Shown piece after piece: positions 22,451-30,319 of a DNA stretch of 37,291 nucleotides. The translations under genes and the position numbers were made by a program. The stretch covers positions 1-37,291 of the forward strand of contig CALLFD010000216.1 of NCBI GenBank assembly GCA_937997605.1. Reading direction: 5' to 3'. Source of the DNA: an uncultured Collinsella sp. Lineage in GTDB: Bacteria > Actinomycetota > Coriobacteriia > Coriobacteriales > Coriobacteriaceae. The notes beneath the pieces were generated by a model. The model had not been told where the DNA came from. It worked only from the letters and a program-made list of their open reading frames with translations, and made no database searches. Position 1 is the stretch's first letter. Every line of letters starts with the position of its first letter.

Positions 22451-23110
22451 GTGTCCGCATTTCCGTTCGACGCCGTTATCTTTGACATGGACGGCGTCAT
22501 TGTCGATACCGAGTATTACTACTTGGGCGAGACTGCCGCGTTTGCCAAGGAGCTTGGACTTAATCTGACTCAAGAGGAGTTGAATGGGCAGGTCGGTACC
22601 TCGCATCAGTTCTTCCTGCATATGCTGGTCGATTGGTTTGAGCGCGCCGGTAAGGGACACTTCACTGGCGAGGAGGCGTTGGCCCGTTGGGACGAGTGGA
22701 CGCATAAGCGTCCGCGTGACTATCAGGCTTTGATTAACCCAGGCGCCGTGGATACGATTCGAGAGCTGCCGCGCCGTGGCGTTCGCGTGGCGCTTGCCAG
22801 CTCGTCTCCCATGGTTAGCATCGAGGAAGTGCTCAACGCATGCGGGCTGTCTGATGCCTTTGAGTATGTGGTGAGCGGCGAGCAGTTTAAGGAGAGCAAA
22901 CCCGAGCCCGACATCTACCTGCATGCGCTGGACCTGCTGGGGCTGCCCGCGAATCGCTGCTGCTGCGTTGAGGATTCGGTGCCCGGCATCACCGCTGGCA
23001 AGCGAGCCGGCCTGACAGTCATTGCCAAGCGCGAGGAACGCTTTGGCTTTAGCCAGGATGCCGCGGACAAGATTATCGACCAGCTGCCGGAGCTGCTCAC
23101 GCTTTCTTAG
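22451..23110 (+). CDS. HAD-superfamily hydrolase, beta-phosphoglucomutase-like
   Basis: A 219-residue HAD protein of subfamily I with a helical C1 cap at residues ~18-90. Motif I is VIFDMDGVIVDTEYYY, motif II ALASSSPMVSIEEVL, the lysine motif FKESKPEPDIYLHAL and motif IV CCCVEDSVPGITAGKRAG. This pattern fits beta-phosphoglucomutases and sugar-phosphate phosphatases. GTG at 22451 has GGGAGGG upstream; earlier in-frame codons lack a ribosome binding site. It presumably shares a transcript with the preceding HAD gene and ends before a GC-rich hairpin. Phosphomutase versus phosphatase activity cannot be settled from sequence. Confidence 0.88.
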   Translation: MSAFPFDAVIFDMDGVIVDTEYYYLGETAAFAKELGLNLTQEELNGQVGTSHQFFLHMLVDWFERAGKGHFTGEEALARWDEWTHKRPRDYQALINPGAVDTIRELPRRGVRVALASSSPMVSIEEVLNACGLSDAFEYVVSGEQFKESKPEPDIYLHALDLLGLPANRCCCVEDSVPGITAGKRAGLTVIAKREERFGFSQDAADKIIDQLPELLTLS

Positions 23111-23193
23111 GAGCGCGGTAGTTGCGCGTTTTTCGGGTCTGATGAGTAAATAGCCAACATTTTGGTGCGACACCTAGCATACTTTAAGCTAAT

Positions 23194-23236
23194 GCGGGCT
23201 TAAGGGCTTGTTGAATGCCCCTGAGCCCGCTTTAGA
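23194..23236 (+). terminator. Hairpin between the HAD genes and the frl regulator
   Basis: GCGGGCT (23194-23200) pairs with AGCCCGC (23224-23230), and AGGGC with GCCCCT inside, followed by TTTAGACTTAATC. Likely the terminator of the HAD genes, though it also lies in the leader of gntR. Confidence 0.65.
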
Positions 23237-23260
23237 CTTAATCGTGCTTGGAGAGGGTAT

Positions 23261-24004
23261 ATGCCACCGACTGAAGGGCTAACTGACGGTAAAGCAGCGA
23301 TACCGCTGTACCAACAGGTTATCGATATCATTAAAAACGAAATCAACTCCGGCGCCTACAAGGCAGGCGCGCGGATACCCAACGAATTCGAATTGGCTGA
23401 GAGCTATAAAGTTGGCCGCGTTACCGTGCGACGTGCTATTGAGGAGCTCGTCCAGCAGGGCTATCTAACGAAGCGACAGGGGAAAGGCACGTTTGTCAAT
23501 GCCCCCAAGCTCAAGCGCAAGATTCGCCAGAAGGATGACGTTCAGAGTTTTTCGGACGCATGCCGCGTTAACGGAATGGAACCGGGGGCGTGTGTCATTT
23601 CGAGAAAGATACTGCCGGCGGATTCCACCGAAGCACATTTCTTTGGTGTTCCCGTTGGAACTGACTTGATTTGCGTTGAGCGCGTGCGTACTGCCGATGG
23701 CGTCCCCGTCATGCTTGAGAACAACATATACGTTTACGAGGACAACGCCTATCTATCAACGGCGCCTCTATCTAACCAATCCATTTTTGAGTTCGTGCGC
23801 AACCAGACTGGCCGCATGCCCGCGTTTACCGACCCGTGCACGCTCGAGATCGCGTGCGCATCGCCCGAGGTCGCTCGGTTGCTGGCGGTTCCCGTTGGCG
23901 AACCCTTGTTTTATATGGAAGCCTTCTTTTTCGATGAGCAACGGCGGCCGTTTATCATCGGTCGTCAGCGGATCGTTGGGTCTCGCTACGTTTTTGACAT
24001 CTAG
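23261..24004 (+). CDS. GntR/HutC-family transcriptional regulator with UTRA domain (probable frl regulator)
   Basis: A 247-residue regulator. The N-terminal winged helix (residues ~15-80) shows PLYQQVIDIIKNEINSGAY, then IPNEFELAESYKVGRVTVRR as the helix-turn-helix and GYLTKRQGKGTFV as the wing. Residues ~95-245 are a UTRA ligand-binding domain (CVERVRTADGVPVMLENNIY). It lies directly upstream of and co-oriented with the fructoselysine genes. E. coli frlR is also a HutC-type regulator in the same position, so it probably senses fructoselysine 6-phosphate or a related sugar phosphate; that is inference. GGAGAGG precedes the ATG. A terminator-like hairpin follows. Confidence 0.92.
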   Translation: MPPTEGLTDGKAAIPLYQQVIDIIKNEINSGAYKAGARIPNEFELAESYKVGRVTVRRAIEELVQQGYLTKRQGKGTFVNAPKLKRKIRQKDDVQSFSDACRVNGMEPGACVISRKILPADSTEAHFFGVPVGTDLICVERVRTADGVPVMLENNIYVYEDNAYLSTAPLSNQSIFEFVRNQTGRMPAFTDPCTLEIACASPEVARLLAVPVGEPLFYMEAFFFDEQRRPFIIGRQRIVGSRYVFDI

Positions 24005-24016
24005 GACATTGCGAAT

Positions 24017-24052
24017 GGAAACGCCCGGTGGATCATCTCACCGGGCGCTTCC
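24017..24052 (+). terminator. Hairpin after the regulator gene
   Basis: GGAAACGCCCGGTG pairs with CACCGGGCGCTTCC around a short loop. There is no T run, so this may be partial termination separating regulator from operon transcription. Confidence 0.6.
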
Positions 24053-24114
24053 ATACCGTTCACGGCGCGAACGCGACCGTTCAACCGCGTTGCGGCAATC
24101 AGTTTGAAATTATC

Positions 24115-24162
24115 TTGATGACGGGAAAAGCTGCTGGTAATCTATAGAACGTCATAGAACGT
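24115..24162 (+). promoter_or_regulatory. frl operon promoter with direct-repeat operator
   Basis: TTGATG (24115-24120) and TAATCT (24138-24143) are 17 bases apart. At the expected transcription start lies a direct repeat, ATAGAACGT immediately followed by CATAGAACGT (about 24144-24162). This is a candidate site for the neighbouring GntR-type regulator. Confidence 0.5.
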
Positions 24163-24222
24163 TTGCCTTATGCAAGCGTTGAAGCGAGATGCGATGCAGT
24201 CTCGAGTTCTTTGGAGGTATCT

Positions 24223-25686
24223 ATGTCAGATACGAAGGCGAAGAAGACAAACAGACGTTTTAAGTTCAAATTACCGCATGTCTATACGATCATGTTCTTG
24301 CTGATCGTTGTCTTTGCGGTCCTGACTTGGATCGTTCCCTCGGGTCAGTATCAGCGCAAGACGATTTCGACAGCGGCGGGCGAGCGCGAAGTCGCCGTTG
24401 CTGGAACCTATGAACAGGTCGATAAGAACTACACCGATTCCGAGACCGGCGAGACCATCAATCTGGGTCAGGATATCTTCGCGGTCCTGCAAGCGCCCAC
24501 TAAGGGCATCCAGGAGGCTGCCGACGTCGTTGCGTTCGTCTTATTGATTGGCGGATCGTTCGCAATCATCACCAAGACCAACGCTTTGAATGCCGGCATG
24601 AGCCGTGTGATTAAAAAGCTCAAGAACAAGGACATCCTCATCATTCCCATTACGATGACGTTGCTGTCCATTTGCGGCACTACGTTTGGCATGTCTGAGG
24701 AAGCCCTGCCGTTCTATGCCATCTTCATTCCCATCATGATGGGTATCGGTTATGACTCGATGACGGCATTCATCATCTGCTTCCTTGGTCCTAACCTGGG
24801 ATATTGTGCTTCGACCATCGACCCGTTTAATGTTTTGATCGCCCAGGGCATCATTGGCATCGAGGGCAATCCTCAGCTGTGGCTGCGCGCCGTTTCTTGG
24901 GTCATCTTTACTGCCGTCGGTATCGCATGGGCCATGCGCTACGCTATGCGCGTCAAGAAAAACCCCGAGTCGTCCATTACGTACGAGGACGACAAGCTCA
25001 AGCGTGTTGAGTTTTCCGTGACCGATGCCTCCATCGAGGAAGAGTTCACTACCCGTCAGAAGCTCGTACTTATCGATTTTGCCTGCGGTATGGGCATTAT
25101 CGTCTGGGGTCTTGTTACCCAGGGCTGGTACATGAATGAGATTTCCGCCGTGTTCCTTGGCATGGGCTTGCTTGCCGGTATCCTGGGCGGTCTTGACCAG
25201 CAGACGATCGCTGAGGAGTTCGTTAAGGGTCTCGCCGATTTTGCGTACGCTGCTATCGTTATCGGTATCGCTCGCGGTATTCTGGTCATCGCCGAGGGCG
25301 GCATGATCATCGACACCATCCTCCAGGCGCTCGCTACTGCGCTCGCCGGTGCACCCGCTGCCGTCTACACCACGTTTATGTATATCGTCCTTGGCCTGCT
25401 CTCTTTGCTGGTTCCCTCGAGTTCTGGACTTGCGGCGCTCACCATGCCCGTCATGGGTCCGCTGACCGAGCTTATGGGCCTCAATCCCGAAGCTGCCGTT
25501 ACCGCGCTCCAGTTTGCTAATCAGACCATCAACACCATCAGTCCCGTGGCGGGCATGACGGTCGCCGGCCTTGCCGTGGCTAAGATTTCGTTTGGCCAAT
25601 GGTGGAAGACCATTTGGAAGTTCTTCATTTTCATGGTCGTCTTTGGCCTGATCGTAACGGCAATCTCTGGCATGCTTCCGGTGTAG
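24223..25686 (+). CDS. YfcC-family membrane carrier
   Basis: A 487-residue integral membrane protein of the YfcC/C4-dicarboxylate anaerobic carrier-like family with about 11-13 helices. The N-terminal PHVYTIMFLLIVVFAVLTWIVPSGQY is the family hallmark. Further features are GTTFGMSEEALPFYAIFIPIM, FLGPNLGYCASTIDPFNV and VPSSSGLAALTMPVMGPL, the mirrored re-entrant motifs of this transporter fold. As the only transporter in the locus it is the likely importer of fructoselysine or a related Amadori compound, taking the place of the APC-type FrlA of E. coli; this is inference from position. TTGGAGG precedes the ATG. Confidence 0.88.
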   Translation: MSDTKAKKTNRRFKFKLPHVYTIMFLLIVVFAVLTWIVPSGQYQRKTISTAAGEREVAVAGTYEQVDKNYTDSETGETINLGQDIFAVLQAPTKGIQEAADVVAFVLLIGGSFAIITKTNALNAGMSRVIKKLKNKDILIIPITMTLLSICGTTFGMSEEALPFYAIFIPIMMGIGYDSMTAFIICFLGPNLGYCASTIDPFNVLIAQGIIGIEGNPQLWLRAVSWVIFTAVGIAWAMRYAMRVKKNPESSITYEDDKLKRVEFSVTDASIEEEFTTRQKLVLIDFACGMGIIVWGLVTQGWYMNEISAVFLGMGLLAGILGGLDQQTIAEEFVKGLADFAYAAIVIGIARGILVIAEGGMIIDTILQALATALAGAPAAVYTTFMYIVLGLLSLLVPSSSGLAALTMPVMGPLTELMGLNPEAAVTALQFANQTINTISPVAGMTVAGLAVAKISFGQWWKTIWKFFIFMVVFGLIVTAISGMLPV

Positions 25687-25695
25687 GTGGTTGTG

Positions 25696-27279
25696 ATGTC
25701 TGATCGTTTAACGGTCCTGACGTCTAAGAGCGTCTTTACCGGTACGGGGGACCTGCCGTTCGAAGGTTTCGTAGCGGTCCGTGGCAATCGAATTGAGGCG
25801 GTTGGCACCAAGTGTGAGGTAGCTTCGTATTTGACCCAAGCGGACGAGGTAGTTGATCTGGGCGACCGTACCGTCATGCCTGGCCTGATCGATGTGCATA
25901 CCTTCTATACAGGCTGGGCGCTGCGGACGTTGGGGTCTGATCTGTCCGGCATCGCTGATGCCAAAGAGGCCGTGTCGCTCTTGCGTGCATGGAAAGAAGA
26001 TCATCCGGATTGCGCGGCGGCTTTTGGCCACAGCCTACCCGAAACGTTGGCATCGGATGCCGAGAACGCAAATACGGCAGCTGTGTTTGACGATTGTTTT
26101 GGCGATATCCCTGTCGTCTGCTTTACACCGGGTGCGGAGACCTGCGTTCTCAATGCTGCCGCCAGTGCACGATACGGCTTTACACCCCAGGCGTGCTATG
26201 CCGAGAAGATCTGGCGCATGATGAGCGATTTCCTCGCGCTGCCCGAGGTACGTGCGGGGTATTCGGACTACATGAGCATGCTTAACGAGCGCGGCGTTAC
26301 CGCCATCAAGGAGATGGCGTTTGATGACTACTACGGTTTTGCCGACGAAATGGCTCGCCGTGAGGAATCTGGTGAGCTGACGGTTCGCGTCTCTATGATG
26401 TCGCAGCCGGTGGGTGCCGGTGCAAATCTGGCATATGCCCGCGAGGCACGAGAGCGCTTCCGGGGACCGTTCGTTCGTTTTTCTGGCTTCAACCGTATGA
26501 CCGATCGCGGCGTATGGGCGGGGCTTGCCGAGATGATTGACCCCTATGAGGACACGGCCGATGCGGGCGCTGCCGGCAAGACGGTTGTCGAGGAGCCCGA
26601 GTGGGATCTGATTGAGAACGAGCTGCGCGCAATTGATGCTGACGGCTTCCGATATTCCTTGCATTGCCAGGGCGATGGCGCCGTTCGTCGCACCGTGGCG
26701 CTCTATGCCTCGCTGCCTCGAGACGAGCATGGACGGTTGCTTCGCCGCCATGCGATTACCGATCTCGAGAACTCTGATCCGACCGATCTTGTCAAGTTTG
26801 GCAAGTTAGGTGGAATTTGCGAGGTCTATCCGCAGATTCTGACGCTGGACCGGCGCGAGGATTGCCTGTCGATGATGCGTCGACAAATTGGCAAGACGCG
26901 ACTTTTGCACAGCTGGAATCGCCGCGGCATGGAAGATTCCGGATGCACGGTGTGCTGTGGTACGGATTTGCCGCTGCTGATTCCGAGCCTGGGCGAGTCA
27001 ATCTACAGTGCGTGCGGCGGATACTTCGACGATGGACTGCCCGTGAATGAGGCCAACGCGCTGACGCTTGTCGAGCTCTTGCGTGCTTGGACTGCCGGGG
27101 GCGCGTACGATCTGATGCGCGAAGACGAGCTGGGTACGCTCGAGGTCGGCAAGCTTGCTGATATCTGCGTGCTCGATCGGGATGTGTTCGACCTCGATTA
27201 TCGCGACGCACGCGATCTTTCGGTTGATATGACGATGTCGGACGGACAAATCGTGTTCGATCGAAATAAGGAGGCATAA
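25696..27279 (+). CDS. YtcJ-type amidohydrolase in the frl operon
   Basis: A 527-residue amidohydrolase-superfamily protein, family 3 (YtcJ-like). N-terminal beta-sandwich, then TVMPGLIDVHTFYTGW, where the usual HxH metal motif reads HTF (residues 68-70), so one metal ligand is missing. Later signatures are kept: FRYSLHCQGDGAVRRTVALY, RRHAITDLENSDPTDLVKFG, CCGTDLPLLIPSLGES and GTLEVGKLADICVLDRDVF. It starts 9 bp after the carrier stop (ATG at 25696; GTG at 25687 is an alternative) and ends 1 bp before the epimerase start. It may remove an acyl group or peptide bond from modified lysine before the core pathway. No reaction can be assigned. Confidence 0.86.
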   Translation: MSDRLTVLTSKSVFTGTGDLPFEGFVAVRGNRIEAVGTKCEVASYLTQADEVVDLGDRTVMPGLIDVHTFYTGWALRTLGSDLSGIADAKEAVSLLRAWKEDHPDCAAAFGHSLPETLASDAENANTAAVFDDCFGDIPVVCFTPGAETCVLNAAASARYGFTPQACYAEKIWRMMSDFLALPEVRAGYSDYMSMLNERGVTAIKEMAFDDYYGFADEMARREESGELTVRVSMMSQPVGAGANLAYAREARERFRGPFVRFSGFNRMTDRGVWAGLAEMIDPYEDTADAGAAGKTVVEEPEWDLIENELRAIDADGFRYSLHCQGDGAVRRTVALYASLPRDEHGRLLRRHAITDLENSDPTDLVKFGKLGGICEVYPQILTLDRREDCLSMMRRQIGKTRLLHSWNRRGMEDSGCTVCCGTDLPLLIPSLGESIYSACGGYFDDGLPVNEANALTLVELLRAWTAGGAYDLMREDELGTLEVGKLADICVLDRDVFDLDYRDARDLSVDMTMSDGQIVFDRNKEA

Positions 27280-27280
27280 G

Positions 27281-28132
27281 ATGTCTGAATCCAAGCCGAC
27301 GCTGCGCCGCGAACAGATTGCGGGCATGAATATCCACTACATCATGTGGTCGCTCGATTACTTCCTTGATGTGCAGCAGCGTTTGGGCTTTGAGTCCATT
27401 GAGCTGTGGTGTGCGGAGCCGCATGTGACACTCGACCATACGGGCTACTTTGAGGCTGAGGTCCTGGCGAAAAAAGCTGCAGACCGTGGGCTTAGGTATC
27501 GTACTCTGTGTCCCGAGAATGTTGTCTATCCTTGGCAATACTGCGCACGCAAACCGCTGCATGAACAGCGCAGCCTGGCGTACTTTAAGCACGGCATTGA
27601 GCTTGCCGAGGTACTTGGGTGCGACCGTATGTCCGTCAACTCGGGCTGGGGCGACTGGGACGAGGACCGCGAGGAAGCCTGGAAGCGCAGCCGCGAGCAC
27701 ATGTCCATTCTGGCGGAGTATGCCGGCGAGCACGGTCTGGTGCTTACGATGGAAAGCCTGCGTCCCGAGGAGAGCAACCTTGTGACGACGGTTTCCGATG
27801 CGAAGCGCATGATTGACGAGGTCGCGAGCCCGTACTTACAGCCCATGGTTGATACAACCGCGATGGGCGTTGCAGGCGAGACGCTCGAGGACTGGTTTGC
27901 CGCCTTTGGTGATGGGGCAATTCACGAGATGCACTTTATCGACGGTGATCCGTATGGCCATCTGGTGTGGGGCGATGGCAAGCACGATATGGACGCCTTC
28001 GTTGCCACGCTCAACGCCCATGGTTTCGACGGCATGCTGGGCCAGGAAATCACGGACGGTCGTTACTATGATGACCCGGCGGCGGCAGATGCCAAGAACA
28101 TGGCCGCATTCGAGAAATATCTGATTGACTAA
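27281..28132 (+). CDS. frlC: FrlC-like sugar epimerase (TIM barrel)
   Basis: A 283-residue AP-endonuclease-2-type TIM barrel. The E. coli FrlC counterpart interconverts psicoselysine and fructoselysine. Similar blocks here: RLGFESIELWCAEPHVTL, the catalytic metal glutamate in LVLTMESLRPEESNLVT, the second ligand in QPMVDTTAM, IHEMHFIDGD, and the final glutamate in GMLGQEIT. ATG at 27281 overlaps the context of the preceding stop (TAAGATG) with AAGGAGG upstream, so it is translationally coupled to the amidohydrolase. The operon also encodes FrlB and FrlD homologues, which supports the name. Substrate specificity is inferred from context. Confidence 0.82.
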   Translation: MSESKPTLRREQIAGMNIHYIMWSLDYFLDVQQRLGFESIELWCAEPHVTLDHTGYFEAEVLAKKAADRGLRYRTLCPENVVYPWQYCARKPLHEQRSLAYFKHGIELAEVLGCDRMSVNSGWGDWDEDREEAWKRSREHMSILAEYAGEHGLVLTMESLRPEESNLVTTVSDAKRMIDEVASPYLQPMVDTTAMGVAGETLEDWFAAFGDGAIHEMHFIDGDPYGHLVWGDGKHDMDAFVATLNAHGFDGMLGQEITDGRYYDDPAAADAKNMAAFEKYLID

Positions 28133-28194
28133 AACAACTATCGGCCACGCAACCAACGTCATTGATTGTGGACCAAACAAGAAAGGAACTGGAT

Positions 28195-29163
28195 ATGAAC
28201 GCACACGACCTGATCAAAGAGGCAATTGCCGAGAAGGGCAAGTTCGACAGCGTCTACTGGATTGCTTGCGGTGGCTCCATGATCGATTTGATCCCGGCTC
28301 ATGAGCTTCTGCAGCGCGAGGCAACCACCTTCACTTCGTATATCTATACGGCTCGCGAGTTTGATATCATGCGCCCGCGCCGCTTGGGTGAGAAATCCCT
28401 GGTCATTGCTTGCAGCCACAGTGGCAACACCCCCGAGGTCGTCGAGGGCTGTGAGATTGCCCTTGCTGCCGGCGCTACGGTGATCGCCCAGACCGACAAC
28501 GCTGGATCCAAGATTGACTCCGGCAAGTGGACCACGTGGGTCTACCCGTGGGGCGAGGGCGTGCCGCAGGCCGAGGTCCCCGCTGGCATTTCGCTGTCGC
28601 TTGCGGCCGAGCTGCTCGATCAGCAGGAGGGCTACGCCGATCTTGCCGATATGTATGCCGGTATTGCCGAGATGGATAAGATTCTTCCCCCGGCACGCGA
28701 GAAGGTAAATGCCGAGCTGGGTGATCGCTTTGCCAAGCTTTGCCAGGAGCACGAGTTCTTCTATATTCTGGGCAGCGGTCCCAACTTTAGCCAGACCTAC
28801 GGTTTCGCTATCTGCTCTCTTATGGAGATGCAGTGGCAGCACTGCAGCTACATCCACTCTGCCGAGTACTTCCATGGCCCCTTCGAGGCTACTCAGGATG
28901 GCGTTTTTTACTTCCTGCAGATGGGCTCCAGCGAGTGCCGTGCTATGGACGAGCGCGCCCTGGCGTTCCTTAAGACGCATACCGATACGCTGATGGTGCT
29001 CGATGCCAAGGAGTACGGTATGGAAGCCGTGCCGGCGAGCGTCCGTGCCTATCTGGACCCGGTGCTGTTCTACGCCATGAACTGCGAGCTGCGTGCCGCA
29101 CGCGGCAAGGTGTTTGACCATGATCCCGATTTCCGTCGCTACATGGGCGTCGTCGAGTACTAG
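28195..29163 (+). CDS. frlB: Fructoselysine-6-phosphate deglycase (SIS domain)
   Basis: A 322-residue protein with two SIS sugar-isomerase domains. FrlB splits fructoselysine 6-phosphate into lysine and glucose 6-phosphate. Seen: VYWIACGGSMIDLIPAHELL, the phosphate-binding SHSGNT at residues 74-79, FFYILGSGPNFSQTYGFAI opening the second domain, then EYFHGPFEATQDGV with the catalytic Glu/His region. The ending HDPDFRRYMGVVEY is strikingly like the E. coli FrlB ending. It is 62 bp after frlC with AAAGGAA upstream and 14 bp before the kinase. Glucoselysine-type deglycases are close relatives and cannot be fully excluded. Confidence 0.88.
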   Translation: MNAHDLIKEAIAEKGKFDSVYWIACGGSMIDLIPAHELLQREATTFTSYIYTAREFDIMRPRRLGEKSLVIACSHSGNTPEVVEGCEIALAAGATVIAQTDNAGSKIDSGKWTTWVYPWGEGVPQAEVPAGISLSLAAELLDQQEGYADLADMYAGIAEMDKILPPAREKVNAELGDRFAKLCQEHEFFYILGSGPNFSQTYGFAICSLMEMQWQHCSYIHSAEYFHGPFEATQDGVFYFLQMGSSECRAMDERALAFLKTHTDTLMVLDAKEYGMEAVPASVRAYLDPVLFYAMNCELRAARGKVFDHDPDFRRYMGVVEY

Positions 29164-29177
29164 AAGGGGCAAAGGCC

Positions 29178-30041
29178 ATGGCATTTAACGTTAACGCGCT
29201 CGGATTTGGCGACAACGTCGTCGATCGCTACGAGCATATCCACACCATGTATCCCGGCGGCAATGCGGTGAACTTCGCCGTTTATGCCAAGAAATGCGGT
29301 GCCGCACGCTCTGCATACATGGGCATTTTTGGCAATGACGCCGCTGCCGAGCATGTCATTGCAAGCCTCGAGGATGAGGGTATCGAGCTTGACAAGTGCG
29401 AGCAGATGATTGGCGAGAACGGAGCGGCTCGCGTGACCGTCGTTGACGGTGACCGTGTCTTCCTTGGCTCCAACGAGGGCGGTATCCGTGGCGATGCGCG
29501 CTATGTCCTCGATCGCTTTGACCTTGCGTACATGAAGCAGTTCGATGTGGTTCATTCGGGCAACTACTGCTTTACCGAGCGCGAGCTGCCCAAGTTGAAG
29601 GCTGCGGGCGTCACGGTCTCTTTTGACTTTTCGGACGACTCCACCGACGAGTACTACGAGCAGATTGCGCCCTACGTCGATTTCGCTTTCTTTAGTGCGG
29701 CGGATGCCGCGAGCGAGGACGAGATTCGCGAGCGTCTGGCATGGGTGAAGGGTCTGGGTCCGCGTTTTGTGTCGGCTACGGCGGGCGCCGAGGGCTGCAT
29801 TGCTTACGACGGCGAGCGTTATTACCGCCAGCTGGCTAAACCGGTAACGGACATGAAGGACACCATGGGGGCGGGCGACTCGTTCCTCACCTCGTTTTTG
29901 ATGTGCTATCTCGATTCCGTCAAGCGTGGTGAGGATGGCGCCGAGGCCATCGAGCGCGCGCTCGACTTTGCTGCCGGGTTTGCCTCGACCGTGTGCGGCA
30001 TGGAAGGTTCTTGGGGCCACGGAGCACCAATCGTCGAATAG
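29178..30041 (+). CDS. frlD: Fructoselysine 6-kinase (PfkB family)
   Basis: A 287-residue PfkB-type kinase that would phosphorylate fructoselysine at C6 before FrlB acts. Seen: GFGDNVVDRYEHIHTMYPGGNAVNFAVY at the N-terminus, GDRVFLGSNEGGIRG, VSFDFSDDSTDEYYEQIAPY, and the anion-hole and catalytic Asp motif DTMGAGDSF (GAGD at residues 231-234). Each of these blocks has a close counterpart in E. coli FrlD, including the C-terminal GSW/GAW. It is the last gene of the locus and is followed by a GC-rich hairpin and a MITE-like element. The assignment is strong within the PfkB family. Confidence 0.9.
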   Translation: MAFNVNALGFGDNVVDRYEHIHTMYPGGNAVNFAVYAKKCGAARSAYMGIFGNDAAAEHVIASLEDEGIELDKCEQMIGENGAARVTVVDGDRVFLGSNEGGIRGDARYVLDRFDLAYMKQFDVVHSGNYCFTERELPKLKAAGVTVSFDFSDDSTDEYYEQIAPYVDFAFFSAADAASEDEIRERLAWVKGLGPRFVSATAGAEGCIAYDGERYYRQLAKPVTDMKDTMGAGDSFLTSFLMCYLDSVKRGEDGAEAIERALDFAAGFASTVCGMEGSWGHGAPIVE

Positions 30042-30083
30042 CCGAGCGGTCCCGGGGAGGTGCGGGTGCCTCCCCGGGACTCG
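30042..30083 (+). terminator. GC-rich hairpin after frlD
   Basis: CCGAG and TCCCGGGGAGG pair with CCTCCCCGGGA and CTCGG, interrupted by a 3-to-1-base bulge. No T run follows directly; the adjacent inverted-repeat element supplies further structure. Confidence 0.65.
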
Positions 30084-30087
30084 GTGT

Positions 30088-30310
30088 GCAAAAAATGCCA
30101 AATATGAGTACTGTGACTAATTTAGTCGCAGCAAAATCAACCCCTTCAGATGTGATTTGAGCGTCTGGAGGGGTTTAAGATTTGCGAAAACGCAGGATGA
30201 ATGACTGTAAAAGCTTTAATTAGCGGACAATCGAGGATTATTCTGGCGGTTGGGAAGTTAAAAGTAATGTATCCATTCCGGTAGCAGTACTCATATTTGG
30301 CATTTTTTGC
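30088..30310. mobile_element. 223-bp MITE-like element with perfect 26-bp terminal inverted repeats
   Basis: Bases 30088-30113 are the exact reverse complement of 30285-30310 (26 of 26). The interior is AT-rich and has no gene. It holds GACTAA-T-TTAGTC (30115-30127) and a terminator-like stem AACCCCTTCAGA/TCTGGAGGGGTT (30139-30175). It sits between the convergent frlD and tatD genes. No clear target-site duplication is visible. A non-autonomous transposon is the simplest reading; a long RNA hairpin acting as a two-way terminator is the alternative. Confidence 0.78.
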
Positions 30311-30319
30311 CCACAGGGG

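Noticed and set aside
30042..30319. tRNA or small RNA gene in the frlD-tatD gap
   Set aside because: No cloverleaf could be folded; the structure is explained by the GC-rich hairpin and the terminal inverted repeats.
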